Assembly (NCBI RefSeq): GCF_037975245.1
Contig: NC_092579.1
Location: 20,714,666-20,778,665, forward strand
From: Apostichopus japonicus
Lineage: Eukaryota; Echinodermata; Holothuroidea; Aspidochirotida; Stichopodidae
Length of the DNA: 64,000 nt
Direction: 5' to 3'
The notes beneath the pieces were generated by a model that saw only the letters and a list, made by a program, of their open reading frames with translations, ran no database searches and had not been told where the DNA came from. Shown here in pieces: positions 23,061 to 35,192 of this stretch (positions within the stretch are counted from its first letter, which is position 1; each line of letters begins with the position of its first letter). A program made the translations under genes and the position numbers.

Positions 23061-25165
23061 ATGACGCCTGAATGCAGAGCGGGTTTCTGTACCAATCTTC
23101 TACGGGCTGTGGCGGCAGGGAGATTTGGTCAAGTACGCTTGATAATTGAATCTGGTGCTGAAGTGAATTGTATCGATGAATGCGAACAGACACCTTTAAT
23201 TCGTGCTATGTTTTTGGAGAACTCCAGAATTCAGTTAAAAATCGTCAAATATTTGCTGAAGAAGGGCGCTAATATTAACACTGTCGATGTTGTCGGAAGG
23301 ACTGCCATACATTGGGCCTCTCTACGTGGGTGCGATACCGTTCTTGCGACTTTGTTAAACCATGCTGAGGGAAATTTTGACTTGAATCGCGGGGATATGA
23401 ACGGCTGTACTGCTTTATATCACGCGGCAACTTCTGGAAGTGCTGCAACCGTTAAGTTAATGGTCTCAGCTCTACGGAAGTTCGACTTAAGTGTGGACAT
23501 ACCGAACTCACAAGGAATAACGCCATTGATGCAAGCATTACGTTTAGAAAATGATGTATGCGCCAGTGTTTTAGTTCATCAGGGACAGGCATCATTGACT
23601 ATCAGAGACGAAAATTTTCTAAATGCTGGTGATTGGGCTGAGAGAGCTATACGCTTAGCAACAGCCACAAACGGCGGTCAAAAATCTGCAAGTAGCTTAC
23701 CGGAGATACACAAAGTGGGGGCGCAAAGTAAAGCCAGAGCGTATCGAGCGTTGAGGAGAAACCAACGCCTTGTTGCCATGGAGATGCATCTCAGTTCAGA
23801 TGATGAAGATGAAGAATCATCCCGTGATTCCGAAACTGCATTCATGCATCAATTGACGGCAGGCGACACTATAGATGGCAGGAATTCGTCTGGTTATGAT
23901 TCTGATGCAGGTCAGGATTTTTCGGAAGATATTTCATCTCGTAGTGTCTCGTCTCTGAGTAGCCGTGACGAAGATGCTGATGCTTTTTCAATTCCAGTCA
24001 GTGAATCGAAAGGCAAAGAACCTGCTAAAACTCAGATCAAAACTCAGAATGATCTTCCTTCTATTTACAATATGTACGGGAATCAACTGAGCCATTCGTA
24101 TAGGCCAGGGTATCCACCAAACTTGGCCAGGAATGACGATAGCCCTGCACCAAATATTTTACACGGGGTCACGTGTCCTCTCGAGTGTTGTGGAAAGACT
24201 GTTAGTCTAAGGCTGCCCGAGCACAAAGTACAGAGGGTCGCAAAAATATCAATATCTGCCAGGATAGAACAAAGAGATTCTACAGGTGAGCATTAATTTC
24301 AATTTATGAATTAAATGAATTATTTTGTGTCCACCCTACAACACACTTGTTTAACAAAACAATACCACGCACCGAGGTGGTTCACAGTGGGAGGAGGGAG
24401 GGGCAACTTATATTGTGATTGTTCATGGCGCGGGGTCAGACCCTGGAGCTTGGAGTGCAGGTTATTGGAAATTCAAGACATTTTGTCGGGACAAACAGGC
24501 TGCGATTTTGTGTCGGGCAACAGTGCCACTACCACCTCCCCCTCCCCATTCGTCGAACCTCATGGACGCTTTTGCTGGCATCAACGTCGAATGGTACCAA
24601 GCAAACGTACTGTGTGAATGAAACATGAAATTGGGAATACAGCTTTCGGGTTATTTCAAATTGATTCGAATTGTATTACGTGGAACCAATACCAGGTACA
24701 TACATATATGTTACCCCGACAGTAAATATAATATCACACTGGTATACAGGTAACAAAATAGTTTGTCAAAATTATCTTCAAAGTTCATAAAATGATTTTG
24801 AGAATGCATTTGTGTGTCAATAATTTCACATGCATGTTTTACCGCTGCATGTTGAATTTCTGCCATATGGCGTGACAAGAAAATTTCCTAGAAATACCAC
24901 ATTAATATATTTTCTACTTTCTCAATCCCTTTTTTCAGATAAACGACAAAGAGCTAAAGGTCGAACTTTGCGCAAAATAACAGCAGAAAGACAATGGAGG
25001 GAATCCTTGCCTAAATTACCAGAGGAGACCACACAAATCCACGCAACCGACACAGACGTTTCCATAGCAACGAAATGGACGACAACGAGCTTACCTGCAA
25101 TTACCAAACAGAAAAACTTTTTAGTTAGCGGGCGAAAATCCCCGACCGATAATGAGCTAGAATAA
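23061..25165 (+). CDS. Ankyrin-repeat protein (2 exons, 483 aa)
   Basis: Exon 1 is 23061-24285 (donor acag|gtgag, phase 1) and exon 2 is 24939-25165 (acceptor tttttcag), ending in TAA. The N-terminal half carries about five ankyrin repeats (residues about 10-182), with typical cores TPLIRAM, GRTAIHWASLRG, GCTALYHAATSG and GITPLMQAL. It closes with a capping stretch NAGDWAERAI. Residues about 200-340 are disordered, rich in Ser/Asp/Glu (LSSDDEDEESSRDSE). The C-terminus after the intron is basic (KRQRAKGRTLRKITAERQW). There is no signal peptide or membrane segment. Ankyrin stacks bind other proteins; the partner is unknown. The layout loosely recalls small animal ANKRD proteins such as ANKRD33/34, but I cannot assign an orthologue. 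The upstream sequence is compatible with a single start at 23061. Confidence 0.85.
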
Positions 25166-25490
25166 TTTCCAGGGGAATTCTCAAATATTCACTCCTTTCT
25201 TCGTAAAATGATTCTATTTAAAGAAATGAATTTTGTTCAAAACAGGTATCTTGATGCGTGGCAGAACGGGGGTACCAAATTTTATATGAACATAATTTTC
25301 AGTTTCGAGAAATTTCACTAACAGATCATTTCATCCCCCCGCCCCCGCCCCCCCCCCCCCGCATAGGAAACACGTGCCTTACTACAATTAACAATTCAAA
25401 ATCGTTAGGGTGGATGCAGGATCTATATGGCCCGTGTAGGTTTTGTGAGGGGGAAGGAGTTGGGGTACTCCCGAGAAACAATTTTCACAC

Positions 25491-25610
25491 TGAAATGGTG
25501 CATTCGGAGACATAATATATGGGCTACACTTTAGGTCTTAAATTAGGTCTAAACACAAGGTTGTGCTAATAATTCTCGTTGAAGCTTTTCTGTGGGGTCG
25601 AAAAGGAGAC
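25491..25610 (+). repeat. Dispersed repeat family X, copy 2
   Basis: The stretch tgaaatggtgcattcggaga ... aggtctaaacacaaggttgt ... tgtggggtcgaaaag is shared in order with the copy at 60861-61010 and, more loosely, those at 4285 and 49919. Confidence 0.6.
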
Positions 25611-28471
25611 TTGGGGAGGGGAGGGGGGGGGGCAATTCAACCACATCACTGGAACCGTGCTTGATCGAATAACGGTGCTTTCTTCCATTTTTAGTATGTT
25701 CCTAGTCAGACAAGTGAAGTGTCTAGCCAATGGGTCACCGTTGACATTTTCAACAGTATCACAATTAGCTGTTAAAAAAGCGGTTTAATTTTTAAGGTTC
25801 AGTATAACGTTGGGACCCTTAATAGCCCGGGCCAGGTATACGATTACCTTTCAGTGCATGGGATGGGTGAGCAGCTCCTACCCGCCCCCCCCCCCTCGTC
25901 TCCCGCCCTCCTAGCCAAAATTCACCTCCGATCAATTTTTAAAGTTAGGTAAAGTTAGGTTATTGATATAAAATTATATGAAAGAAAATAAATACAGGTA
26001 AGATATTAATATACATCGAACAAAATTTACAAACATTAACTAGTCTTTGTCACTATATTGCAATTGTTGTTAGTTGTCAGATTCATTGTGTTTTCAAATT
26101 GTGTCATCCCTTAATTATGTAAATATTATAAAAAAAAGTTTATTAATATATACATATGTAAATAACCTTATCTTATACTTCATATATCGTCGGTGGGGAA
26201 TTATTTGCAATAAAAGTGACCTCGAGATATAAAAAAAAAAGGAATTTTTATACTCTTCTTCTTGTCTGCTAGGAAAACGATATTTTTTAAATTTATTTTC
26301 CGTTTTTTTTCTTTCTTCTTCGAACCATGACTATTTCGACCTTACCTTGTATCCGCCATTATTACAACGTCTTTAATTTGTAAACTTATTGACAAACAGA
26401 TTAAGGAATTACTTCGCGTAGTCATTTCTCTTTCTAAAAATTGAATAAAATACAATGCAACCCGTGACTGGATGAATTGGTGGGAATCCTAACAACAATG
26501 TGCACCCGTGAGTTCTCGATTTGATGCTCCAAGTGCGCGGTATACATTGTAACTAACATGCATGGGGTATATCTAAGTGCCACCCACAGGTTAGCAAAAT
26601 GCAGTCAGCGGGCAAGGGGAAGGGGGGGGGTCGAGGCGGTGAGTGGGGGAAAACACATTAGTTTCCCTCTACTAAAACAGTGAGGGGACATGTCCCCCCC
26701 CTTTCACAAAAACGATGCTCAGCTTGACGAGCTCGTTCTACATATTCGTATCTAAAGAATCCGTTTAACGCTGTCATAGGCAACCGTGTCTCCTCTAATA
26801 ACTTTAGCCTTGCTTTTCTCTATCATGCTTTACAGGTTACAATCTTATGCCACTGAATAGTATCCAAAATTAACTTATAATTTTTTTTTGTTTCTATGGC
26901 AACAGTGAGCTACTCATTGACGTACCGTATAGTTATTTCGTATTTGAGTATGTCGAAACTGTATTTATTATACGGATTTATATACGACAAACACAAGGCA
27001 ATGTGCTATAATAACAGAGTCAATGGATTCCAGGCATATAATCATATCAGCTCTTATTCCTGCCATGGAGGTAAACAAAGACCGCGGGATTAGGCAGACA
27101 TGTGATATGAAAAACAACGTAATTCTTCGGATCGTAAAATGTCAACAACATGCATTGGTAAGGTATAATACAGTATACAATACATACCGTACGCAGTAGT
27201 CGAGGATTGGTAACAGTTGAATTGATACCTACAGAAACTATCGGTCTTTTATACTACAAATTCACACGGGAAAATTTGATTAGCGTTGCAATGTGAGAAA
27301 CTCGTCGTAAGGCTTTGTTAAATCCTTTTAATGTTTACACTTACGTCATAATGTAGAAATTCCCGATGGTTTTGATCACATATTTGTCTGTCGAATGTGT
27401 ATTGAGTTACAATGGTCTATAGAAGTTCCTTAGATATATAATAGTTGGAGTATATATGCAAAAGAGAAAACACTATTCTTGCAGTTTCTGTCAGACACAG
27501 AGCGTTCGCGGTCCTCAGCTAACTTGTACTGTTCACAGTATAGCCTTCTTGTAGGCTGGGCCTATTATGTGAATGTCTTTCTATGGTATAGGCTAACTCT
27601 TATACGGAATTACATGTATGTTTAATTGTAAAATACAAAGCGCCTTCGTTGAGTAAACTACAAATGTACTTATTCTTGTTTTCTCACATTCTGACCAACT
27701 AAAGCGGTCTGGTTTCCCATGTTTCTGATATATCTTGTACGCACTTGATCAATTTAACATTTTGTTGTAAAATAACGATCTACATAAAAAAAACATGAGT
27801 GAGTATAGGCCTATATTAACAATTTGTTGCAAATTCACGAAGCGATAAGATTCATACCAAATCATTATAGCGTTTGTAACATTTTCTATATTTCATCGGT
27901 TTCCTACAGAATATTAAATTGCTGAAATTTAATTTGCCCCCCCCCCCCTGAAAAAAATGTTGTGGAATTGTTCAACTTGCTGGATTTTTTAGACTTGTGG
28001 ATTCATCATTTGAAGAAACTTTTAAAGACTTGAAAACGGCATCTTCATGCGTTTCCATAGAAATGAATTTATAAAAATTCATCCATTCTGAGCCTCCTGA
28101 TATTCATATAGAGAAGCTAACGTAATATTTCCCATCTTGGAGTAAATAGTAAAAGTAGGACAAGACTAACGGATTAAACTTAACAATATGGTTTGAGAAT
28201 AAGCTGATGTAATAGTCACATTTGCTAAATAAGGCATCACATTCCAGACGATTAGCATTGTTAAATACGAATTTATAGATACTCAAAATAAAGTCAGAAT
28301 AAGCTCTCGAAAGTATAGCTAGCATGTCCTGCCTAACAAAGTATCGAAATAGCTGCATAAATTCTTCTTTTTAATTGCATTTACTGAAGACATCCAGTGC
28401 ATAATAACATACATATGCATGAGTGACGTATTTAGCATATCATCTCCAAGCTCCTCCCCTCCTTCTTCCCG
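25611..28471. other. Intergenic, tail-to-tail gap
   Basis: Between the 3' ends of the ankyrin gene and the coiled-coil gene. AT-rich, with C/G tracts near 25885, 26620 and 27940. I see no convincing exon or RNA gene. Confidence 0.55.
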
Positions 28472-29665
28472 TCATTGCCCCTCACTTGCAGCGTTCAACG
28501 CCCCAGCTTTCCACCATCTCGCGTATTTCTTTGCTGCTAATATATTTGTCGTAAGCCCCGATAATTCTGTCTCTTTCTTTTTCAGTTCCGGTTTTAATAA
28601 ATGTTGCAATTTGATAAATCTTTCGTCTTTCAAAGGATCATTAACCCCTTTGGACTTGGTCAAGTCGTTTGTCCTTCTTCGTGATCTCCGTCTCCTTCTC
28701 TTGGTCGGCCCGCGATCAGGAGGAAGCTGAGGATTATCTTTAAGGATTTCTATCTTTGGCAAAACTTCTGAGATGAGGATTGGGTCTGGCCCAGAGAGAA
28801 CCGGTGGCTCTTGTTGCATAATTTCTTCCGTTTTTTCTTCTCTATCATCTACTTCTTTCAATATGGACGACACGACACTCCCCCTCCGTAACAAAGGAGG
28901 AAGCTTTTGTTGTTCAGCTATTCTTCTCTGTCTTTCCCTAGCTCTCTCCTCCTTTTTTCGACTCTCTTCTTCCAATTCTTTCTCATGTATTGTTGCTAGA
29001 GCAGCTTGTCTTTGCTCCATTTGTTGTTTGACTTTAATTTTCATTACTAAATTACTAAAACTGAGTTTTTCTTCCTGACCTAAAGCAGCCGAAACTTTCT
29101 TTTGAAATAATGATGCACTTTCCGCAGACGATCCTTCCCCTTCACCGGTGGGGACCATCTTACCGAAGCTGATACTTGCCATACCTATCGCTCTAGCTAA
29201 CTTCCTAAAAGTGACAGATTTGGTTTCCTTTGGTGGAGGCGGTGTTTCAACTGGCTCGTAAATATCATCAATACTTGGTAGCATGCTCTTTCGGGGTGCT
29301 AACTGTTTCCGAGTAAACATTTTTGCCGCCATTTTGCTCTCTTTAATTTTTCTTTCATTATCCAGTTCTTTCTCTTCTCGTTCTTTTTTCTCTTTGGCCT
29401 TCCGAGCCTCTTCTTCAGCCGCTTTCTGTCGGTTCTCCTTCCTCAACTTAGCTTGGTTGTTCGATTTCGACGCCGTTCTTTCGTGTTGACGTATCCATGT
29501 ACCCTGTTTCTTCTCCAGTCCAGCCACAAATGATTTTCTCTGTGAGGACATATAGACTTCTGTCTTACGTCTCATGTAGTCCAAGTTGGACAGAGTCATG
29601 TCCAACTTCTTGTCTTCACCCTTGTTGCCCGCATGGCCAATGTCGCTATGTAAAGCGGCTTTCAT
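28472..29665 (-). CDS. Uncharacterised charged coiled-coil protein (397 aa, single exon)
   Basis: One uninterrupted frame from ATG (29663-29665) to TGA (28472-28474), far longer than chance in this AT-rich DNA. Composition is rich in K, E, R and Q. Long heptad-like charged helices lie at residues about 65-115 and 205-255. Between them is a proline-rich stretch with ETPPPPKET (about 140-148). A strong basic patch KRRRRRSRRR (about 322-331) could be a nuclear localisation signal. The C-terminus ends with a short conserved-looking AAKKYARWWKAGAL. There is no signal peptide or membrane segment. I do not recognise the family. It may be a lineage-restricted gene or the main exon of a larger one. 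Confidence 0.75.
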   Translation of the reverse strand: MKAALHSDIGHAGNKGEDKKLDMTLSNLDYMRRKTEVYMSSQRKSFVAGLEKKQGTWIRQHERTASKSNNQAKLRKENRQKAAEEEARKAKEKKEREEKELDNERKIKESKMAAKMFTRKQLAPRKSMLPSIDDIYEPVETPPPPKETKSVTFRKLARAIGMASISFGKMVPTGEGEGSSAESASLFQKKVSAALGQEEKLSFSNLVMKIKVKQQMEQRQAALATIHEKELEEESRKKEERARERQRRIAEQQKLPPLLRRGSVVSSILKEVDDREEKTEEIMQQEPPVLSGPDPILISEVLPKIEILKDNPQLPPDRGPTKRRRRRSRRRTNDLTKSKGVNDPLKDERFIKLQHLLKPELKKKETELSGLTTNILAAKKYARWWKAGALNAASEGQ

Positions 29666-32600
29666 AATGACAACTTCAGGTAAATTTCACAATTACCATT
29701 TTATAGCACCTGTGAATATATTCTAATATCAGTCATACTGTATGTTCATGTCGATATCTTTGAATAGTCACTATACAAGTATGTCTCCGAACTGAGTGAT
29801 CTCCATGATTCACTTCCCTGTATTGCAGTGAAAATTAATGAAAATTCAAGGGTTATATGAGAGAAATGACGGCCAATTCCCGGTTTGGGGTTTTGGTTAT
29901 AATTTCTAATGCACATGCAAACCATCAGTTTAGAGAGTGTGTAAACAAACAACGTGTATAGGATTAAGAAAGTTCCATTCGGCTATAAACAGGGTTATTA
30001 TCAAAATGTCACATATACTCGTTTGAGTCTGACTGTAATTTGAATGCCACACTCTTTCAAATCAGTTCCAAAATATTTCAAATCTGCTATTTCAGTAATC
30101 AGGCTGTTTCACTGATGTATTTCTCCCTATTGAGTGCAGACTGGTCTACAATTTCCTATAGAACTCAGTAGTCAAGGCTAATTTTGTTGTTTATTTTAAA
30201 CAAACTCGTACACACACACATATGTACGACACTCCACATATTAATATCGTTGGCAGCTCACACGTATCCCAGATGAAAAAAACCTTGAAGAAAGTATCTC
30301 CTTTAAGCAAGTCCCGTTGGAAGCAACTTCCTTGTCGTCTGCGTTTGTAAGTCTTTCATGGATTTTCAAATTTTATATACTGCCTCAAGACGCTATAAGA
30401 ATCCCACAGAATAGGATGAAATAATTTCATGACATGCCGGTGTATTCCTTCTATGCAATTTCTCACATGTGTAACTATACACTATGAAGTAATATGGTGG
30501 TACAACGTATCTTACTCTATATACTGATCTTATGATTTCTTCTATTGAAGTAAAAGTGTTTCGATCTTTAAATCGATCGTCCCAAGACAAGGATGGCCCC
30601 TTTAGCACAAGACTTAAAGCAGCTTTTCGAGGATCAATTATTAGACGACATTATTAAAGATGAAACAAACAGAACATAAATTTACAGTTGCAGAAGAGAA
30701 ACGAGACAAATTAAGAGTTGATTGGATCCCTTGTGTGAATTTCTACCAAACGCTGGAGGAAATACCGTGAAAGTTTGAAAGCTCTATATTTAAAGGGTAG
30801 TTCACATGTTAATTTATATGAATTTTTATTCGTTTTGTACAACAAGAACACATATAAACTTGAAACAAACTAGAGTAATGCCATTGACGCACAACTACAA
30901 AATATGGTTTGTTTTCCTTCAAGATCCCAATATCCAGATATTGAAAGCTGACCAAATTAATGAAGATGTAAACAAGACATTGTGTGTCATCTGTCAACAC
31001 TTCTATGCTGTTCCCAAGAACCACCCAATCACCTACATTTTACTTAGTCGCTGTCATGACTCAACTTCATATAGGTTTACCATATAACACTGCGCCATAT
31101 ACACCATGTTATTGTGCATTACTCTGTCAGCTATCCCTAAAATAATTTTACACCATCAACAACGATAGGAAAGTATGGGTCATGCAATAACGTCTATTTT
31201 TAGGCGGTAATGCCCTTTAAAGGTCTATTGTGATGTTTGACAGTGTGTTATTACCCCTCGATGCCTACCTCACTTAATACATACAGTTATATGGAGAACA
31301 AGGACAATGGTAATTATGGAGGCCCGATCAATGATGACTATTGTTACCTTGTATACGTCGGAGAGTAGACGATATTAAGGCACTAAAATATACGCCTACC
31401 TGTACGAAGCAGGGAATACATAGCCTCGAGTGATACTTTGTTCCGTCTGCTATAAATAGCAACGGTTCTTGTGTAAACTTTCAACTGGATATATCAAGTT
31501 AATCATGGTCGCCAAGGGGTGGGTCCGTCGTGTCCACTGATCAGCCCACCTAGCATAACGGTGTAGGGCTATAGTTGCTACGTGAGGGACTAACCCTTAG
31601 ATACGATTACTTAGTCTTTTATTCCGTCACAGTTTGACTTTAAGACATAGAACTCTAGCACTGACCCACTACACTGTGCCTAACACTGACGATAACACTA
31701 ACTCTAAAACTTGCCCTATAGTAATGACTCTCACATTAACTATAACATGGACTCATCAATTGACACTAAAACTGTTGCTTTACACTGGCCCCGTATAGCA
31801 CTGCTAATTGTCTATAACATTCACCATATAACACTATGAAAATGCGGAAAATGGCAAAATGTTTTGCTGAATGGAAGAAATCATTTTTGTTTGCATCGAC
31901 AAATTCCAACTTTTACAGTAAACCTAAAATTCAATCTAAGCAATGAACTCTAGATTCGTTTAAAACATTTTCAATAACCAACTATAATAAGCCGGAGATT
32001 CACTTTTACAAATCACGGACTACTATTAACTCCTGATACCGTATAGGATTAATGGACAATTTTAACACCAGTTACAAACACCTCCCATTAGCACTACTAT
32101 AACCATTGTTTGTTACCAGGGCAACAAGACAATATGGCACATTGTTAGTCACAGAAGGGGACTAATCGATAATGTACTTCGGCCTGCAAAAAGTGTAGAA
32201 AGGCGTTAAATACGAGCTGGTATGATAAATATAGAAAATCGTTACCGCTAGCCCTGAAGGCTAACCGAAATACTATGTCAGAAACTCAGCCTTTGTCTTT
32301 TCAAGAAAAGTTGTCAAGGGAGTCTTTGGCGGACTAGTATGGACAAGTTTATGTAAACACTGGTCCATGATTTCGGTGGGATCACAAGAAAGAGTTGCTG
32401 TTTCAGCAGAGATGTTGGGTACGTAAAATCAAGAAAACTGAAATTAATGCTAGCTTGATGTGAAAATGTTTTTCATCATATTACGAAGAAAAATATTCTA
32501 GCGGCATTTACCCTTATAGTACAAATTTTCTATCAAAATATGAATTAAGACCATTGCTTATAAGCTGGTGTGAAAGTAAGGCGGCAATTTACAATTTGAT

Positions 32601-33066
32601 AAAAGTGAGTAACAGACCGTGACAATAGTTTTACCTTATAAAAATACGGGCATGGATAGCTGGCACGCCCCACTCTTTCTAAATTCGTCCAATTATAATT
32701 CATATGATGTCAAACATTTTGATCAGCGTTCTTTAAAATTGAACGCAGTTGAAATGTGAACTTTGTAATGGAATAGGTCAAACCCAAATTCAGCCAATAA
32801 AAGTCGAGCGCCATCTTCACTGAAAGTTTTTCTTGATAGGTGGCGCCAGTTCTGTAAATGACAAACTGCTGGTCACAGTTGTGTAAAATAAACAGTATGT
32901 GAGGTCGATTTCTTTCTTTCATTCATTAAACACACTGGCACCGCTTTTTCCACCCAATGAAAAAGTTAAGGTAATGTGCAGTCCAACACATGAAACAGAA
33001 AATTTCTGGTGATATTCAGCAGAGGAGGGCTGAATTTTCTTAGAGCTTCTTTTACAGACATTCCCA

Positions 33067-33093
33067 AAAAACATGGACAGTGTCCATGTTTTT
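33067..33093. repeat. Near-perfect 27-bp palindrome
   Basis: Arms aaaaacatggaca... (33067-33079) and its complement (33081-33093) pair over all 13 bp around a single central G. It could extrude as a cruciform or fold as RNA. Confidence 0.8.
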
Positions 33094-33819
33094 CAGCTTT
33101 TAAATTTTGATCAACAAATGATATGACCTTATTTGGCTTTGGAATGAGTTTGAAATGTTATTGTTTTGATTAGTAAAGAAAACCATGAGATAAAAAGCTA
33201 TACATTTTAATTTTACTTCTTTCCATATGCTATAAAATAGCAGCACCCTTCTACAAATTCATAAAGTTGTGGTACTGCAGTAGAATAAATAACATAGGTA
33301 GTAAACAAGGGTGCCACTCAGTACCCTGTTAGTGTTGGCTTAACATCCTATGACATAATGCACTCTATGCCTACACCCTCCCACCAGCCCAGATGTAGAA
33401 ACTTGGTATGCCTTGGGTTTAACATCTCATTGACCTTGCCCAATGTCTAGGGTTACCAGCAGTCAGATTTCTCCGGACATGCTTTGCCTCTTTCATCTTA
33501 CTCCCTCTTCCTCCACAATAAAAAAAAAAAACTATTGTGTGAAACAGAACATGAAGTAAATAAAATAATTCAGTTAAGTTTTGCTTTTATTTTCAAATTA
33601 GACAAACACTGTCAACATCCAATATGCAACTATTGTAGCAAACAACAACTCTTAGTATCATAATATTTAAAAAAAAAAAAAAAACATTTTTGAGAAATAT
33701 TTGGCTACAAGCCAAAGTAAAAAAACAAACAATATCAACTAAATAAAACTATATAATATTCATATATGATGTAACATTTACATTATTGACACCACTCCTT
33801 TAACTTTTTTCCTTTCAAT

Positions 33820-34130
33820 TCACCTCTAAGTTTCTTTGAAACAGTTGCAATTTTGAAAAACAAGATGAGTTTCATGTGTAATAACTAATAAAAAGAGTAT
33901 TTGTCATGATAAAATCTTTAACAAAGCAGTAACAAGAAGAAAATAAAATTAAAAAAAAAACTAAAATTTAAAGTGGTGACAAAATATCCACAGGTAAATC
34001 AATAAAATATTTATTTTCTTCTTTGGACACTCCTCTAAGATTCTTTGAAACTTTGTAAAATATGATGACTGTGATGAGTAAATAACTAATAAAACATGAT
34101 AAAATGTTTAATGAAACAGTAATGAGACTG
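33820..34130. repeat. Diverged direct duplication, about 207-bp spacing
   Basis: The block ctctaagtttctttgaaac ... ataactaataaaa ... atgataaaatctttaa ... cagtaa (about 33823-33935) recurs in the same order at about 34032-34125 with substitutions and a deletion. Confidence 0.6.
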
Positions 34131-35192
34131 TACTAGCTTAAGAACAATGTCTTTTGAAGTGATCAAAGGGAAGATTCCCTTAATAAAAAATAGAAAGATA
34201 AGAGATAACTTTATGTGCAGAGATGTTGTTTTAACTGTTAAGACACATATGTGCTGATATATGAAATGCTACATTTTAATGTTACTTTATTATGATAAGG
34301 ATGACTGTGATTTTTAGATTTTAATCTGTTTTATTCTTGAGGTAGTTTTGTGTGTTGCAGAAGACTAAAATACACATTTTTTCCCAAATCTTTAATTGTT
34401 ATTAATATTATTGATAAAAGTAATATGTTTGTAGATACATGTTTGTAAGGGTGGTTTGGTGTGCCATTGAAGCATCTACTGTGCCAAGTCTTCTTTTTGT
34501 TGCTACCCTATGAATAAACCTTTAACCAGGTTTGTGCTTGCCATGGCAGCCTCAATTTGGTATGTCCTGAAACTTTTATATATGATTTTTAATAAGTTTT
34601 ATCTCCTCTGCCCTGCCCCCCCCCAAAAAGTGAGGATCATCTCATGAGGAAAAGAAAAGGGACAGTAACATTTCAATATTCTAGATACCTCCAAGATACA
34701 AACATAAGAATAATGTCATAACATTTGGTTGTCTGCATTCCTCTTCTTCTTGCATAAATTAGGGATGAAGGGGAACAGTCGGTATAAAGGATAAATGGTC
34801 AATGTCTTCATCTGAACTACAAAGTCACCAAACCTTTAAAATCATGTCGTTTAATGTTGTCCATGTTGTTTGGTCTTTACCTTTGTTCCATTAGGTAACT
34901 CTTGTCTGTTGTCATTTCAGCATTCAAGTTGTAATTTATCCTACAAGACATTTATTTTATTGACTCTGTAATGTTTTAAGTTTTTTTAACTATATTAAAG
35001 GTAAATATATATTCAAAATGCAAGTTTCAAAAACCAGATTTTTTTCTAGAAACACTGTTGAAGTTATGAAAAACAAGAAAAAATAGTTTGGAAAGGGTCC
35101 TAAAAACTGCAGATACTTTTGTATTGAAAGGAAGTAAAAAAAAAATGACAAAAGTAAAGAACAGTTTAAAGCTGTTCATAACTCTGCAAGAA

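Larger units (their letters stand above)
29666..35192. other. Intergenic; no gene recognised
   Basis: About 5.5 kb of AT-rich DNA. The stretch 31655-31840 is a degenerate simple sequence built on actataacact-like units. I see homopurine/A tracts near 33520 and 33670 and two local repeats listed separately. No open frame here looks like a conserved exon. The part just below 35193 should be the DM gene's 3'UTR. Confidence 0.5.

Noticed and set aside
28419-29489. Plus-strand Ser/Phe-rich proteins
   Set aside because: Antisense shadows of the Lys/Glu-rich coiled-coil gene.
30806-31087. 93-aa plus-strand gene
   Set aside because: No recognisable motif; an overlapping opposite-strand frame of similar size exists and the composition is that of the surrounding AT-rich DNA.
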